The translations under genes were made by a program, and so were the position numbers. The notes under the pieces were generated by a model. The model made no database searches, had not been told where the DNA came from, and saw nothing but the letters and a program-made list of their open reading frames with translations. 64,000 nt of DNA from DATAXP01 sp963708675 (lineage in GTDB: Bacteria; Planctomycetota; Planctomycetia; Pirellulales; PNKZ01). Positions within the stretch are counted from its first letter, which is position 1. Each line of letters begins with the position of its first letter. The DNA is taken from NCBI GenBank assembly GCA_963708675.1, contig CAVPTO010000003.1:5332001-5396000 (forward strand), read 5' to 3'. Positions 26,106-34,239 of this stretch are shown here, in pieces.

Positions 26106-28216
26106 CACAACGCTCCTTGCACATCGGCCATCGCCTTCGTTTGCCGCCACCGCGCCAGCGCCATCAGCGGAAAGTATATGCGATACAAGTGATAGCGCAG
26201 GTAGAACACGCGCGGGAACCCGGTGCCGGTGAATTCCGGCTCGTCCCAGGTACCGTCCTCGAGTTGCGTGTCGATGAGCCAACGCATGCCACGCGCGACG
26301 GCGGGATGGTCTCCGCGACCTGCGGAGATAAGCCCCAACAACGCCCACGCAGTCTGCGATGCGGTTGCTGGCCCCTGCCCTCGTAACGTCGGATCGTCGT
26401 AGCTGTCGCACGATTCGCCCCACGCGCCGCTGGGTTGCTGGTAAGCCAACAGCCAGTTGACACCGGCGATGACGCTCGGATCGTTCACCGGCACGCCGAC
26501 TTCGGCCAGGCCGGTGAGCACTTGCCAAGTGCCGTAGATGTAATTGACGCCCCAGCGGCCGAACCAACTGCCGTCGGCCTCCTGGCTGTCGCGAACGTAA
26601 GCGACTGCGCGGTCAACGCTCTCGGAGCCGACGCGGTGGCCGAGCTTGCCGAGCGATTCAAGCACGCGGCCCGTCAGGTCGGGCGTGCTCGGGTCGGTCA
26701 TCGCGTTGTGATCAGCGAACGGGACGTAGCAGAGGAACTGACTGTCGTTGTCGCGATCGAACGCGCCCCAGCCACCGTCGCGGTTCTGCATAGCGAGCAT
26801 CCAGCGCTCGGCTCGTGCGATCGCCTCGGGAAGTTTTTCGAGCAGTGGCCAGTTCACTGTGCGAGCCACCGTAGTTCCGGCATCGTCGAACGATTCTTCC
26901 AGTCGTTCGTCGAGCAGCCGAATCCTCGCGCCGGCATCGACATCCTCGTGAGCGTACTGCGTCACCAGGGACATGATGACCATCGCGGTGTCGTCCACGT
27001 CGGGATAGAAGTCGTTGGCGTGCTCGAAGCACCAACCGCCAGGCTCTGCGTTAACCGTATGCGACCAATCGCCGCGACAACGAATCTGCTTCGACAGCAG
27101 CCACTCGATCGAGCGTTGAATGGACGGATGCGACGGGCTCACGCCGGCGTCGGAAAGTGCACGCACGGTGATGCCGGTATCCCACACGGGCGACAGGCAA
27201 GGTTGCAGGCGAAGCGTGTCGTTCTCTTCGATGTGCAGCCCTTCGAGTTGCTTGTAGCAAAACTGCAACTCGGGCGAGTCGTCGTTGTAGCCGAGAGATC
27301 GGAGTGCGATGACGCTGAAGATCATCGGCGGGAAAATAGCGCCGAGGCCGTCGCTACCTTCGAAGCGGGCGAACATCCACTGCTTCGCGGCCTCGATCGC
27401 GTTGGCTCGCCAGGGAAGCAACCGGCGTCGCTCGCAGAATTTGATCGTCGAATTGACGGTGCGGAAGAATCGATCCCAGCTGAACAGGCCCGTGCCTCCG
27501 CGCAGCCCTGGGCAACGCAGCGCTGGCCAGTGTTCCGGGGCCTTGAGAAACAACTCGCGAATGCCGAAGCGAGGTCCGAACTCGACGACCGGTTGAACGG
27601 CCGCCATGATCGAAAGCGGCACGACGATCGTACGACTCCACGAACTCATCGCGTACAAGTTGACGGGAAACCATTTGGGCAAATACACCAACTCGGGCGG
27701 CACCGCAGGACAGCACGAGTACGGAATCTGTCCGAGCAGCGCAAGATAGAATCGCGTGAAACTGTTGACCGCGTCCGCCCCGCCATGCGCGAGAATCGCG
27801 GCGCGAGCGCGCTCCATGGGTTCCGACGATGGCTCGTGCCCCGTCAGCTTCAACGCGAAGTAAGCCTTCACGCTGCCGCTGATTTCGAGCTTGCCACCGG
27901 TGTACATTGCCCAGCCGCCGGTCGGCAGCTGCTTCTTGAGCAGGTAAGCGGCGGCCTTATGGGCGATCGAACTGTTGTGCCGGCCAAGGAACGCCAGCAG
28001 CAGGATGTACTCACTTTCGAGGATCGTGTCCCCTTCGAGTTCACCGACCCAAAAGCCGTCGGCATGTTGCTGATCGAGCAGCCATTGGGCCGCGTTCGAC
28101 GCCGCACGGCGGGCGAACGCAGGGGAAAACGTAGTCTCGCGCTGAAGAGTGCCGAGGCCGGGAATCTCGTGAATCGCCTGAGAATCGACAATCCGAACCG
28201 CTTGACGCCTATCCAT
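26105..28216 (-). CDS. shc: Squalene-hopene cyclase
   Basis: A 703-residue triterpene cyclase that folds squalene into hopene at the membrane face. The catalytic acid motif DVDDTA is at 406-411. QW repeats appear throughout (DGFWVGELEGDTILESEYIL, GGWGAFDRDNDSQF, GSWFGRWGVNYIYGTW, GAWGESCDSYDDP, GTWDEPEFTGTGFP). Length is slightly above the usual 620-680 residues because of an N-terminal extension. It is the first gene of the operon with hpnH and hpnG. The other strand carries a long open frame that is only a shadow. Confidence 0.97.
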   Translation of the reverse strand: MDRRQAVRIVDSQAIHEIPGLGTLQRETTFSPAFARRAASNAAQWLLDQQHADGFWVGELEGDTILESEYILLLAFLGRHNSSIAHKAAAYLLKKQLPTGGWAMYTGGKLEISGSVKAYFALKLTGHEPSSEPMERARAAILAHGGADAVNSFTRFYLALLGQIPYSCCPAVPPELVYLPKWFPVNLYAMSSWSRTIVVPLSIMAAVQPVVEFGPRFGIRELFLKAPEHWPALRCPGLRGGTGLFSWDRFFRTVNSTIKFCERRRLLPWRANAIEAAKQWMFARFEGSDGLGAIFPPMIFSVIALRSLGYNDDSPELQFCYKQLEGLHIEENDTLRLQPCLSPVWDTGITVRALSDAGVSPSHPSIQRSIEWLLSKQIRCRGDWSHTVNAEPGGWCFEHANDFYPDVDDTAMVIMSLVTQYAHEDVDAGARIRLLDERLEESFDDAGTTVARTVNWPLLEKLPEAIARAERWMLAMQNRDGGWGAFDRDNDSQFLCYVPFADHNAMTDPSTPDLTGRVLESLGKLGHRVGSESVDRAVAYVRDSQEADGSWFGRWGVNYIYGTWQVLTGLAEVGVPVNDPSVIAGVNWLLAYQQPSGAWGESCDSYDDPTLRGQGPATASQTAWALLGLISAGRGDHPAVARGMRWLIDTQLEDGTWDEPEFTGTGFPRVFYLRYHLYRIYFPLMALARWRQTKAMADVQGAL

Positions 28217-28292
28217 GATGTAAATCTCGCTGTCGGTACTATCAGCCGTCGTCCGTGATGTGCTGACAACCGTCCCTCGGCGAAGCAGGCGG

Positions 28293-28322
28293 TTGATTGA
28301 GAGCTTATGCCATCGCTATCCT
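28293..28322 (+). promoter_or_regulatory. Weak promoter-like pair upstream of the DapA-family gene
   Basis: TTGATT (28293-28298), 18 bases and TATCCT (28317-28322) could drive the gene at 28397. The 180-base region must also contain the shc promoter on the other strand, which I could not place. Confidence 0.25.
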
Positions 28323-28396
28323 ATTCACAAGATCACTCCACCCCTTGAGGAAACGCCAGTGACCGATCGTCATTGGGGTTACGGTGCATTCACTCC

Positions 28397-29329
28397 ATGA
28401 CACGATCGCGCATCGCAGGCATTTTTACGCCCAATCTGGTGCCGCTCGACGCCAGCGGCGAAATCAACGAGCCGCGCCTTCGACGGTACGTCAACTGGCT
28501 GATCGAACGTGGCGTGCACGGCCTGTACCCTAACGGCTCGACGGGAGAGTTCACCCGTTACACGCCCGAAGAGCGTCGGCGAATCATCGCGATCATCGCC
28601 GACGAAGTGGCTGGGCGTGTGCCGATCCTTGCCGGGGCTGCCGAGGCCAACGTTCGCGAAACGATCGCTGCTTGCGAGTACTATCACTCGCTCGGCGTGC
28701 GTGCTGTGGCGATTGTCGCCCCTTTCTACTTCAAGCTCGGTCCCGAGTCGGTGTACGCATACTTCCGTGATATCGCGAAGGCCACGCCCATCGACATCAC
28801 GCTCTACAACATTCCCATGTTCGCGTCGCCGATCGACCTGACGACCGTGCGACGGCTGAGCGACGAGTTCGAGCGGGTTGTTGCCATCAAAGACTCCTCC
28901 GGCGACTTGTCGCACATGATGCGGATGATCGCCGCCGTGAAGCCCAACCGCCCTGACTTCAGTTTCCTCACCGGTTGGGAGCCTCTCCTGGTGCCGATGC
29001 TGCTCGCCGGATGCGATGGCGGCACGCATGCCACGAGCGGCATCTTGCCAGAACTCACGCGCAAGATGTTCGATCTATGTGCCGATCGCCAATACGACGA
29101 GGCGATGAAGCTGCAATACAAGCTCCAACGCCTTATCGATCCGATGCTCGAAGGGGTCGATTTCCCCGACGGTTTTCGCGCCGGTTTGGCTGCGCGAGGT
29201 TGGAACGCCGGGCGAGGCCGGCAGCCAAAAACTTCGCAACAAAGCGAGACGATCGCGGCACTCGAAGCTAAGATGGCGAAGCTCTGGGCAGCCGAGGGCT
29301 ATGAACAAGTGAGCGGCGAGTCGTCTTAA
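28397..29329 (+). CDS. DapA/NAL-family class I aldolase
   Basis: A 310-residue TIM-barrel lyase or synthase of the dihydrodipicolinate synthase/N-acetylneuraminate lyase family. It has GVHGLYPNGSTGEFTRYTPEERR (the GSTGE loop), the catalytic Tyr in LYNIPMF (Y137) and the Schiff-base Lys in AIKDSSGD (K165). No dap genes are near, and family members act on many 2-keto acids, so the substrate is open. The C-terminal 30 residues (helical, Gln/Lys-rich) extend beyond the barrel. ATG 28397 fits the family start. The next gene follows after 27 bases with a good GGAGG site. Confidence 0.88.
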   Translation: MTRSRIAGIFTPNLVPLDASGEINEPRLRRYVNWLIERGVHGLYPNGSTGEFTRYTPEERRRIIAIIADEVAGRVPILAGAAEANVRETIAACEYYHSLGVRAVAIVAPFYFKLGPESVYAYFRDIAKATPIDITLYNIPMFASPIDLTTVRRLSDEFERVVAIKDSSGDLSHMMRMIAAVKPNRPDFSFLTGWEPLLVPMLLAGCDGGTHATSGILPELTRKMFDLCADRQYDEAMKLQYKLQRLIDPMLEGVDFPDGFRAGLAARGWNAGRGRQPKTSQQSETIAALEAKMAKLWAAEGYEQVSGESS

Positions 29330-29356
29330 CATCCATCGAAATTACGGAGGTGCTTC

Positions 29357-29803
29357 ATGGCGAGGTGCTTGGCAACTCTGGCGGTGATGACGTTCAGCGT
29401 GTTCTTCGCGGCAGATCAGGCCCGTGCTACCGACGAGGAACAACTCAAGGGCAGTTGGGAATTGACGATCGTCAACCTCAGCGGACAAGAGATTCCGATC
29501 GAGGCGCTTCGCATGACGGGCATACGCGACGCGCAGATTCAAATCGAGAATGGCAACTTGAAGTTCGAGCTTCTCGACTCGTCGCAAGCGATGGAGCTGC
29601 CGTTCACGCTCGACGGAACGTCGGAGCCGAAGCAAATCGACTTGCGTTCACCGGACAACAAAGTCCGCAAGGGCATCTACAAGCTCAACGGCGACGAGCT
29701 CGAACTGTGCGTTGGGCCGGAGGACGGCTCGAAACGCCCCAAGGACTTCGTCGACATCGCCGGCGAACCGTATGTCTACGCGAAGCTGCAGCGCATCAAG
29801 TAA
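29357..29803 (+). CDS. Exported TIGR03067-family protein
   Basis: A 148-residue protein with a signal peptide (RCLATLAVMTFSVFFAADQARA) and one beta-barrel-like domain that matches the planctomycete TIGR03067 family pattern: EEQLKGSWELTIVNLSGQEI, NLKFELLDSSQ, PKQIDLRSPDNKVRKGIYKLNGDELELCVGPEDGSKRPKDF. GGAGG at 29346-29350 sets the start. Members are abundant in planctomycetes and of unknown role. It probably shares a transcript with the upstream aldolase. Confidence 0.8.
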   Translation: MARCLATLAVMTFSVFFAADQARATDEEQLKGSWELTIVNLSGQEIPIEALRMTGIRDAQIQIENGNLKFELLDSSQAMELPFTLDGTSEPKQIDLRSPDNKVRKGIYKLNGDELELCVGPEDGSKRPKDFVDIAGEPYVYAKLQRIK

Positions 29804-29812
29804 AGGCCGCTG

Positions 29813-30517
29813 CTAGGCGTCATCAAGGACGATCGTGAACCTCGCGCCTCCGCCGGGCGCGTCGTTGACGTCGATTCGTCCACCGTGATGGGTGACGATG
29901 CGCCAGCACTTGGCCAGGCCTATGCCGAGGCCTCGCCCGGCACTGCGACCGGAAAAGAACGGATCGAACAGATGTCGCCGCACGTCGGGCGTGATGCCTG
30001 GCCCGTTGTCCGTCACCGAGATCACGACGCCGTTTTCCTCACGACGCACGGCGAGTTCGACTCGCCCGCCGGGCTTTATGGCCTCAAGCGCATTCACGCA
30101 TAGTGCGCGGATCGCCACCGTGAATTGTAGTTCGTCCACGGAGGCAAAGATCGGTTTCGCTTCCAACGAGGCGGCAATTGCACATTGCCGTTCTTCTGCC
30201 AGTTTGCCGATTTCCTGGGCGACACGCTCGACAATCGCCGCGAGATCGCACGACGTGCGTTGCGGCAGCGGTGGTCGCGCAAACAGCATCAGGTCGGAGA
30301 TCATCTCGACGACCCGCATCGCCTGGGTATGAATGACGGCCAGATCGCGACGTCGTTCGGGATTGGTCTCGCCGTCGAGTAGCAACTGGGCGCGTCCCGC
30401 AATGACGGCCAGTGGGTTGTTCATCTCGTGGCCGGCACCGGCAGCGAACTCCGCTAGCGCCTCGAGCTTTTCACGCTCAAGCCACTGCGGATCGTGTTTC
30501 GCAGACTCGTCGGACAT
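29813..30517 (-). CDS. Soluble sensor histidine kinase
   Basis: A compact 234-residue kinase with no membrane helix or recognisable sensor domain. The H box is AEFAAGAGHEMNNPLAVIAGR (His about 28), the N box is RALCVNALEAIKPGG, G1 is VTDNGPGI, the F box is LFDPFFSGRSAGRGLGIGLAKC (with G2), and it ends with GARFTIVLDDA. It would be a cytoplasmic kinase whose input comes from a partner. It lies 77 bases downstream of the HTH-receiver gene on the same strand, so the two may be a pair, with a long hairpin between them. Confidence 0.88.
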   Translation of the reverse strand: MSDESAKHDPQWLEREKLEALAEFAAGAGHEMNNPLAVIAGRAQLLLDGETNPERRRDLAVIHTQAMRVVEMISDLMLFARPPLPQRTSCDLAAIVERVAQEIGKLAEERQCAIAASLEAKPIFASVDELQFTVAIRALCVNALEAIKPGGRVELAVRREENGVVISVTDNGPGITPDVRRHLFDPFFSGRSAGRGLGIGLAKCWRIVTHHGGRIDVNDAPGGGARFTIVLDDA

Positions 30518-30527
30518 GGAGTCGGAA

Positions 30528-30582
30528 TGATGAATGCTCGATGCTTCGATGCAATAATCACCTAAGCATTAAGCATTCATCA
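30528..30582. repeat. Long imperfect hairpin just upstream of the kinase start
   Basis: TGATGAATGCT (30528-30538) pairs perfectly with AGCATTCATCA (30572-30582). Inside, ATGCTT (30541-30546) pairs with AAGCAT (30564-30569). The hairpin ends 11 bases before the kinase ATG on the minus strand, so it could limit ribosome access or stop transcripts from the upstream gene. Confidence 0.6.
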
Positions 30583-30594
30583 CTCCTGCTTCAA

Positions 30595-31179
30595 CTAACG
30601 CGCGTGTGCCGTTTCCATTTCAAGCAAATGGCACATGCGGTCGATCAAGTGCTCGACCTCGAAAGGCTTTTGCATGAATTCGTTGGCGCCCGACGCCTTC
30701 AGGTCGGCGATCTTGTCTTCTTCGACCATGCCGGAGATGCAAATGATCTTCACGTCGTCCATGGTGCTGTCACCTCGGACGCGCTGACAGACTTCTTTGC
30801 CGTTGATATCTGGCAACATGATGTCGAGCACGATGAGTTCAGGATGATATTCCTTCACCATCATGCCGGCGTCGAAGCCGTTGTTGGCGATTCGGACTTC
30901 GAAACGACCGTCCTTTACCAACACATCGTTGATAAGTTCAACCAGTTCTTGATCGTCATCAACGAGCAGAATCTTGCGCTTGCCGCTTTCAAGCGCATCG
31001 GTCGGAATGCCGTTGTCGCGCATGAAGTTGTAAAGCTGATCTCGCGGTATTCGGCGGAATCGGCTGCCCGGAACTCGAAACCCCTTCAGCTGCCCAGAAT
31101 CGAAACAACGAATAATGGTTTGTTGACTGACCTTGCAAATCTTCGCCGCCTCGCCCGTCGTGAAAACGGTTTTCATCAC
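30595..31179 (-). CDS. Excisionase-type HTH fused to a receiver domain
   Basis: A 194-residue protein. Residues 1-58 are a MerR/excisionase-type winged helix (FTTGEAAKICKVSQQTIIRCFDSGQLKGFRVPGSRFRRIPRDQL). Residues about 68-185 are a CheY-like receiver (ILLVDDDQELV, phospho-acceptor Asp in LIVLDIMLPDINGKEV, ISGM, KPF). The order, DNA-binding domain first, is the reverse of normal response regulators and recurs in planctomycetes. It is probably phosphorylated by the kinase encoded next to it. DNA targets are unknown. Confidence 0.88.
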   Translation of the reverse strand: MMKTVFTTGEAAKICKVSQQTIIRCFDSGQLKGFRVPGSRFRRIPRDQLYNFMRDNGIPTDALESGKRKILLVDDDQELVELINDVLVKDGRFEVRIANNGFDAGMMVKEYHPELIVLDIMLPDINGKEVCQRVRGDSTMDDVKIICISGMVEEDKIADLKASGANEFMQKPFEVEHLIDRMCHLLEMETAHAR

Positions 31180-31554
31180 TTCAACCGACCCCTCTCCCTA
31201 GCCTCTCAGCTAGTCAAAGCGGGACTCCAGTACCGCCGCAGCACTTACGCAGCGCCTGGAGCTCCTAATCCTCCGTGGAACGCTTGTTACAGCTTCGCCG
31301 TAACACCCGTCATCCTTAAACCGTTCACCCCCTTGGAGCTCTGCAATCGACAACTCTCTCCGGCGTTCCCGAGATTGCCGATCTTTCCAGGGACGAATTA
31401 TATCGGCCCTCCACAGTGAGTCAATATTGATCTGGCCACGCTAAATATTTCTCACACAAGACTTTACGAATATTGATGCCGTCAGTTGAAAAACTTTTGC
31501 ATGCTAGCATGTTAGCGCGCATTTGACGTCTTACATCGACCTAAACCGCTTGTC
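31180..31554. other. 375-base leader/intergenic region between mnmG and the HTH-receiver gene
   Basis: No gene is seen. On the minus strand it forms the leader of the HTH-receiver gene. It contains a 9-bp hairpin with GAA loop (TGTTACGGCGAAGCTGTAACA on the minus strand, near 31282-31302, one G-U pair), other short GC-rich inverted repeats around 31255-31275, and the perfect palindrome CATGCTAGCATG near 31500-31511 in an AT-rich stretch. A structured leader RNA or regulator sites are possible. Confidence 0.4.
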
Positions 31555-33384
31555 TTATGAGCGTCCGCGGCCTTCGAGATGGACGATGACCAGCGCTAGA
31601 TCAGCGGGCGTAATGCCACTAATGCGACTCGCCTGAGCAACCGTCATCGGTTGGATTCGCGATAATTTCTCACGCGCCTCCACTCGTAGCTGTGTAAGTC
31701 GGCCGAAGTCGAAGCCGGCCGGGATTCGCTTGTCCGACAGCCGACGCTGGCGGGCGACGTCGACCTCTTGGCGGGCAACGTAGCCGGCGTACTTTGCGTC
31801 GCAGGTGACCTGCTCGGCTACTTCGGTGCTCACATCGGCAAGCGCCGGCATCCGGGCGACCACATCATTCCAGGTTGCCTCGGTGCGGCGCAAAGACTTG
31901 TCGAGCGTCGTTTGCTCGACGCGGGTTGTCGCCAGCAACTCAGCGACTCGCACGATCTCGGACTGCTTGCGCTGAAACCGCTCCCATCGTTCGCCGCTGA
32001 CAAGTCCGACTCGCTGCGCCAGCGGTGTCAGACGTCGATCGGCGTTGTCGTGACGCAGTAACAGACGGTACTCCGCGCGACTGGTGAACATGCGGTACGG
32101 CTCGTCGACACTGCGCGTGACGAGGTCGTCGATGAGCACGCCGATGTACGCCTCGTCTCGCGATAGCACCACCGGATCTTCGCCGCGGAGCACGAGCGCG
32201 GCGTTCACGCCGGCGATAAGCCCCTGGGCACCAGCCTCTTCGTAACCGGTGGTGCCGTTGATCTGGCCTGCCAGGAACAAACGATCGACGCTCTTCGTTT
32301 CGAGCCACGGTCGCAGTTGATCGGGAGGCACGAAGTCGTATTCGACCGCATACCCATAGCGCATGATCTGCGCACGTTCGAGCCCCGGAATCAGTCGAAA
32401 CATCGCGTCCTGCACATCGCGCGGCAGGCTGGTCGAAACGCCGTTGACGTACACTTCGTGCGTTGCGCGTCCCTCGGGTTCAAGGAACAGCTGATGCTGC
32501 TGTTTGTCGGCGAACCGAACGACCTTGTCCTCAATGCTCGGGCAATATCGCGGCCCGCGCGATTGAATCTGCCCCGAATACATCGGCGCCCGATGCAGAT
32601 TGGCGCGAATTAACTCATGTACCGCGTCATTCGTGTGCGTGATCCAACATGGCACCTGCGATTGCACGATACGATCGGTCATAAACGAGAACGGCTGAGG
32701 TTCGTCGTCGCCCGGCTGCAACTCGGTGCGCGAGAAATCGATCGTCTTGCCGTGCAGTCGCGGAGGCGTGCCGGTTTTGAACCTTTGCAGCCGAAATCCC
32801 AGACGATCGAGCGCGCCACTGATGCCGCGGCTCGTCCCCTCCCCCGCTCGGCCGCCGGGCGTGCTGCTTTCACCCGTGTGCATCAGCGCTTGCAGAAAGG
32901 TGCCCGTCGTAACGACCACGGCACCGGCACGATACGTTGCTCCGCCGCGAACGCTAACACCAACGACGCGCGTGCGGCCGTCGATTGTCTCAGTGAGCAG
33001 ATCCTCGACCGCTTCTTGCCGCAAGGCGAGGTTGGGCTGTTCTTCGATGAGTCGCTTGATCTCGAACTGATAGGCCTTCTTGTCGGCCTGGGCTCGCGGG
33101 CTGTGCATGGCCGGGCCTTTGCGGCGATTCAGCATGCGAAACTGAATGCCTGTCGCATCGATCGCTTGGCCCATCAGGCCGCCGAGGGCGTCGATTTCGC
33201 GAACGATCTGCCCCTTGGCGACGCCGCCGATGGCTGGGTTGCAGCTCATTTGGCCGACGGTGTCGAGGTTGGTCGTCAGCAGCGCGACGGAGGCCCCTAG
33301 CCGGGCTGCGGCCGCGGCGGCCTCGGTGCCAGCGTGCCCGGCGCCGATCACGATCACGTCGTATTCATAGTGGCAGACAGACAT
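31555..33384 (-). CDS. mnmG: tRNA uridine-5-carboxymethylaminomethyl modification enzyme MnmG
   Basis: A 609-residue flavoprotein that, with MnmE, modifies U34 of certain tRNAs. It starts with the FAD motif YDVIVIGAGHAGTEAAAAAARLG and carries both family signatures, GGVAKGQIVREIDALGG and RGPRYCPSIEDKVVRF. A GYEEAGAQGLIAGVNAAL segment and the C-terminal helical domain (YAGYVARQEVDVARQRRL, ISGITPADLALVIVHL) are complete. The Cys in ISRGPRYC-type position is present. No mnmE is nearby. Length is normal. Confidence 0.97.
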   Translation of the reverse strand: MSVCHYEYDVIVIGAGHAGTEAAAAAARLGASVALLTTNLDTVGQMSCNPAIGGVAKGQIVREIDALGGLMGQAIDATGIQFRMLNRRKGPAMHSPRAQADKKAYQFEIKRLIEEQPNLALRQEAVEDLLTETIDGRTRVVGVSVRGGATYRAGAVVVTTGTFLQALMHTGESSTPGGRAGEGTSRGISGALDRLGFRLQRFKTGTPPRLHGKTIDFSRTELQPGDDEPQPFSFMTDRIVQSQVPCWITHTNDAVHELIRANLHRAPMYSGQIQSRGPRYCPSIEDKVVRFADKQQHQLFLEPEGRATHEVYVNGVSTSLPRDVQDAMFRLIPGLERAQIMRYGYAVEYDFVPPDQLRPWLETKSVDRLFLAGQINGTTGYEEAGAQGLIAGVNAALVLRGEDPVVLSRDEAYIGVLIDDLVTRSVDEPYRMFTSRAEYRLLLRHDNADRRLTPLAQRVGLVSGERWERFQRKQSEIVRVAELLATTRVEQTTLDKSLRRTEATWNDVVARMPALADVSTEVAEQVTCDAKYAGYVARQEVDVARQRRLSDKRIPAGFDFGRLTQLRVEAREKLSRIQPMTVAQASRISGITPADLALVIVHLEGRGRS

Positions 33385-33416
33385 GCCGCCATGATACCAG
33401 CGCGGGCGTCGAGGCT

Positions 33417-34085
33417 TCAGCTATTGGCGAACTGTCGTGCTTCATTGTCGAGCACGGGCATCCGTTGCGCCACGAGATGCGCCACCAGCCACCCCACCAC
33501 TCCGCCGGCCAACACGTCGGAAGGAAAGTGAGCATGCGAGGTTACGCGCTGCACCGCGACGAGTGTTGCCAGCACATAGAACCAGCGCTGGCCTCGCGGA
33601 TACATCTGGCTGAGCATCACGGCCAAGCCGAAAGCCGTCGCCGTGTGTGCCGACGGAAAGCTCTGCTCGGCGCTACCACCGGAGCCCAGCGGGAGCCATC
33701 CCACGAACGTGTCGATCGCGCGTTGGCTGTGATTATCCGTCAACTCCAACCAAGCTCTAGGTCGCATGCGGGCGACGACGAACTTCGCAACGTTCGCCGC
33801 GATGCCGCCGCTCCATGCCCCGGCAAGCATCCAAGGCACAAGCGTTCGCCGCCGGTCGTCGAGCACCCACACCGTGATCGCGATCAGTAGCACCCCGGTG
33901 CCGTGTCCGAACGTCTCGGCCACGGTCAGCGTGCCAACCAGGAAACGCAGCCAACTGGTGTCGATGGACCATCGCGCCAGCGGCGTGTCGAGGATGGCAA
34001 CCGCTAGCAGCCACACCACCACCAGCGCAACCACGAACGGCCAAACGCGAAGTCGCGATGTGTGAATGCAGGTGGGAAGCGTCAT
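33417..34085 (-). CDS. PAP2-family membrane phosphatase
   Basis: A 222-residue protein with about six membrane helices and the three PAP2 motifs: KFVVARMRPR (KxxxxxxRP), FPSAHTATAFGLAV (PSGH-like, with Ala for Gly) and SHAHFPSDVLAGGVVGW (SRxxxxxHxxxD, here read as VTSHAHFPSDV). The family includes lipid phosphate phosphatases and undecaprenyl-diphosphate phosphatases. The gene diverges from the ArnT-like transferase 154 bases away, which also handles lipid-linked sugars, so a role in lipid-carrier or lipid A metabolism is plausible. Confidence 0.88.
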   Translation of the reverse strand: MTLPTCIHTSRLRVWPFVVALVVVWLLAVAILDTPLARWSIDTSWLRFLVGTLTVAETFGHGTGVLLIAITVWVLDDRRRTLVPWMLAGAWSGGIAANVAKFVVARMRPRAWLELTDNHSQRAIDTFVGWLPLGSGGSAEQSFPSAHTATAFGLAVMLSQMYPRGQRWFYVLATLVAVQRVTSHAHFPSDVLAGGVVGWLVAHLVAQRMPVLDNEARQFANS

Positions 34086-34239
34086 GTGCGTGCACGTGAG
34101 AAGGCGGATCGGCGGAAGTGTAATGATCCAGCGCTATCGGCCCAAGACCGAATGCACGGCGAACTGCCGTTTCCGCACCGCGAATCGCGGCGTACATTAC
34201 GCCCCCTTCCGAAGTTGCGATCTCGTCGCGAGGCCACGT

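Noticed and set aside
26435..28258. 607-residue open frame opposite shc
   Set aside because: It mirrors the shc gene exactly, has no family pattern and is rich in Arg/Val/His as expected for the reverse strand of a GC-rich gene.
31200..31420. Possible rRNA or tRNA piece upstream of the HTH-receiver gene
   Set aside because: Some words look rRNA-like, but no conserved rRNA core or tRNA cloverleaf could be assembled.
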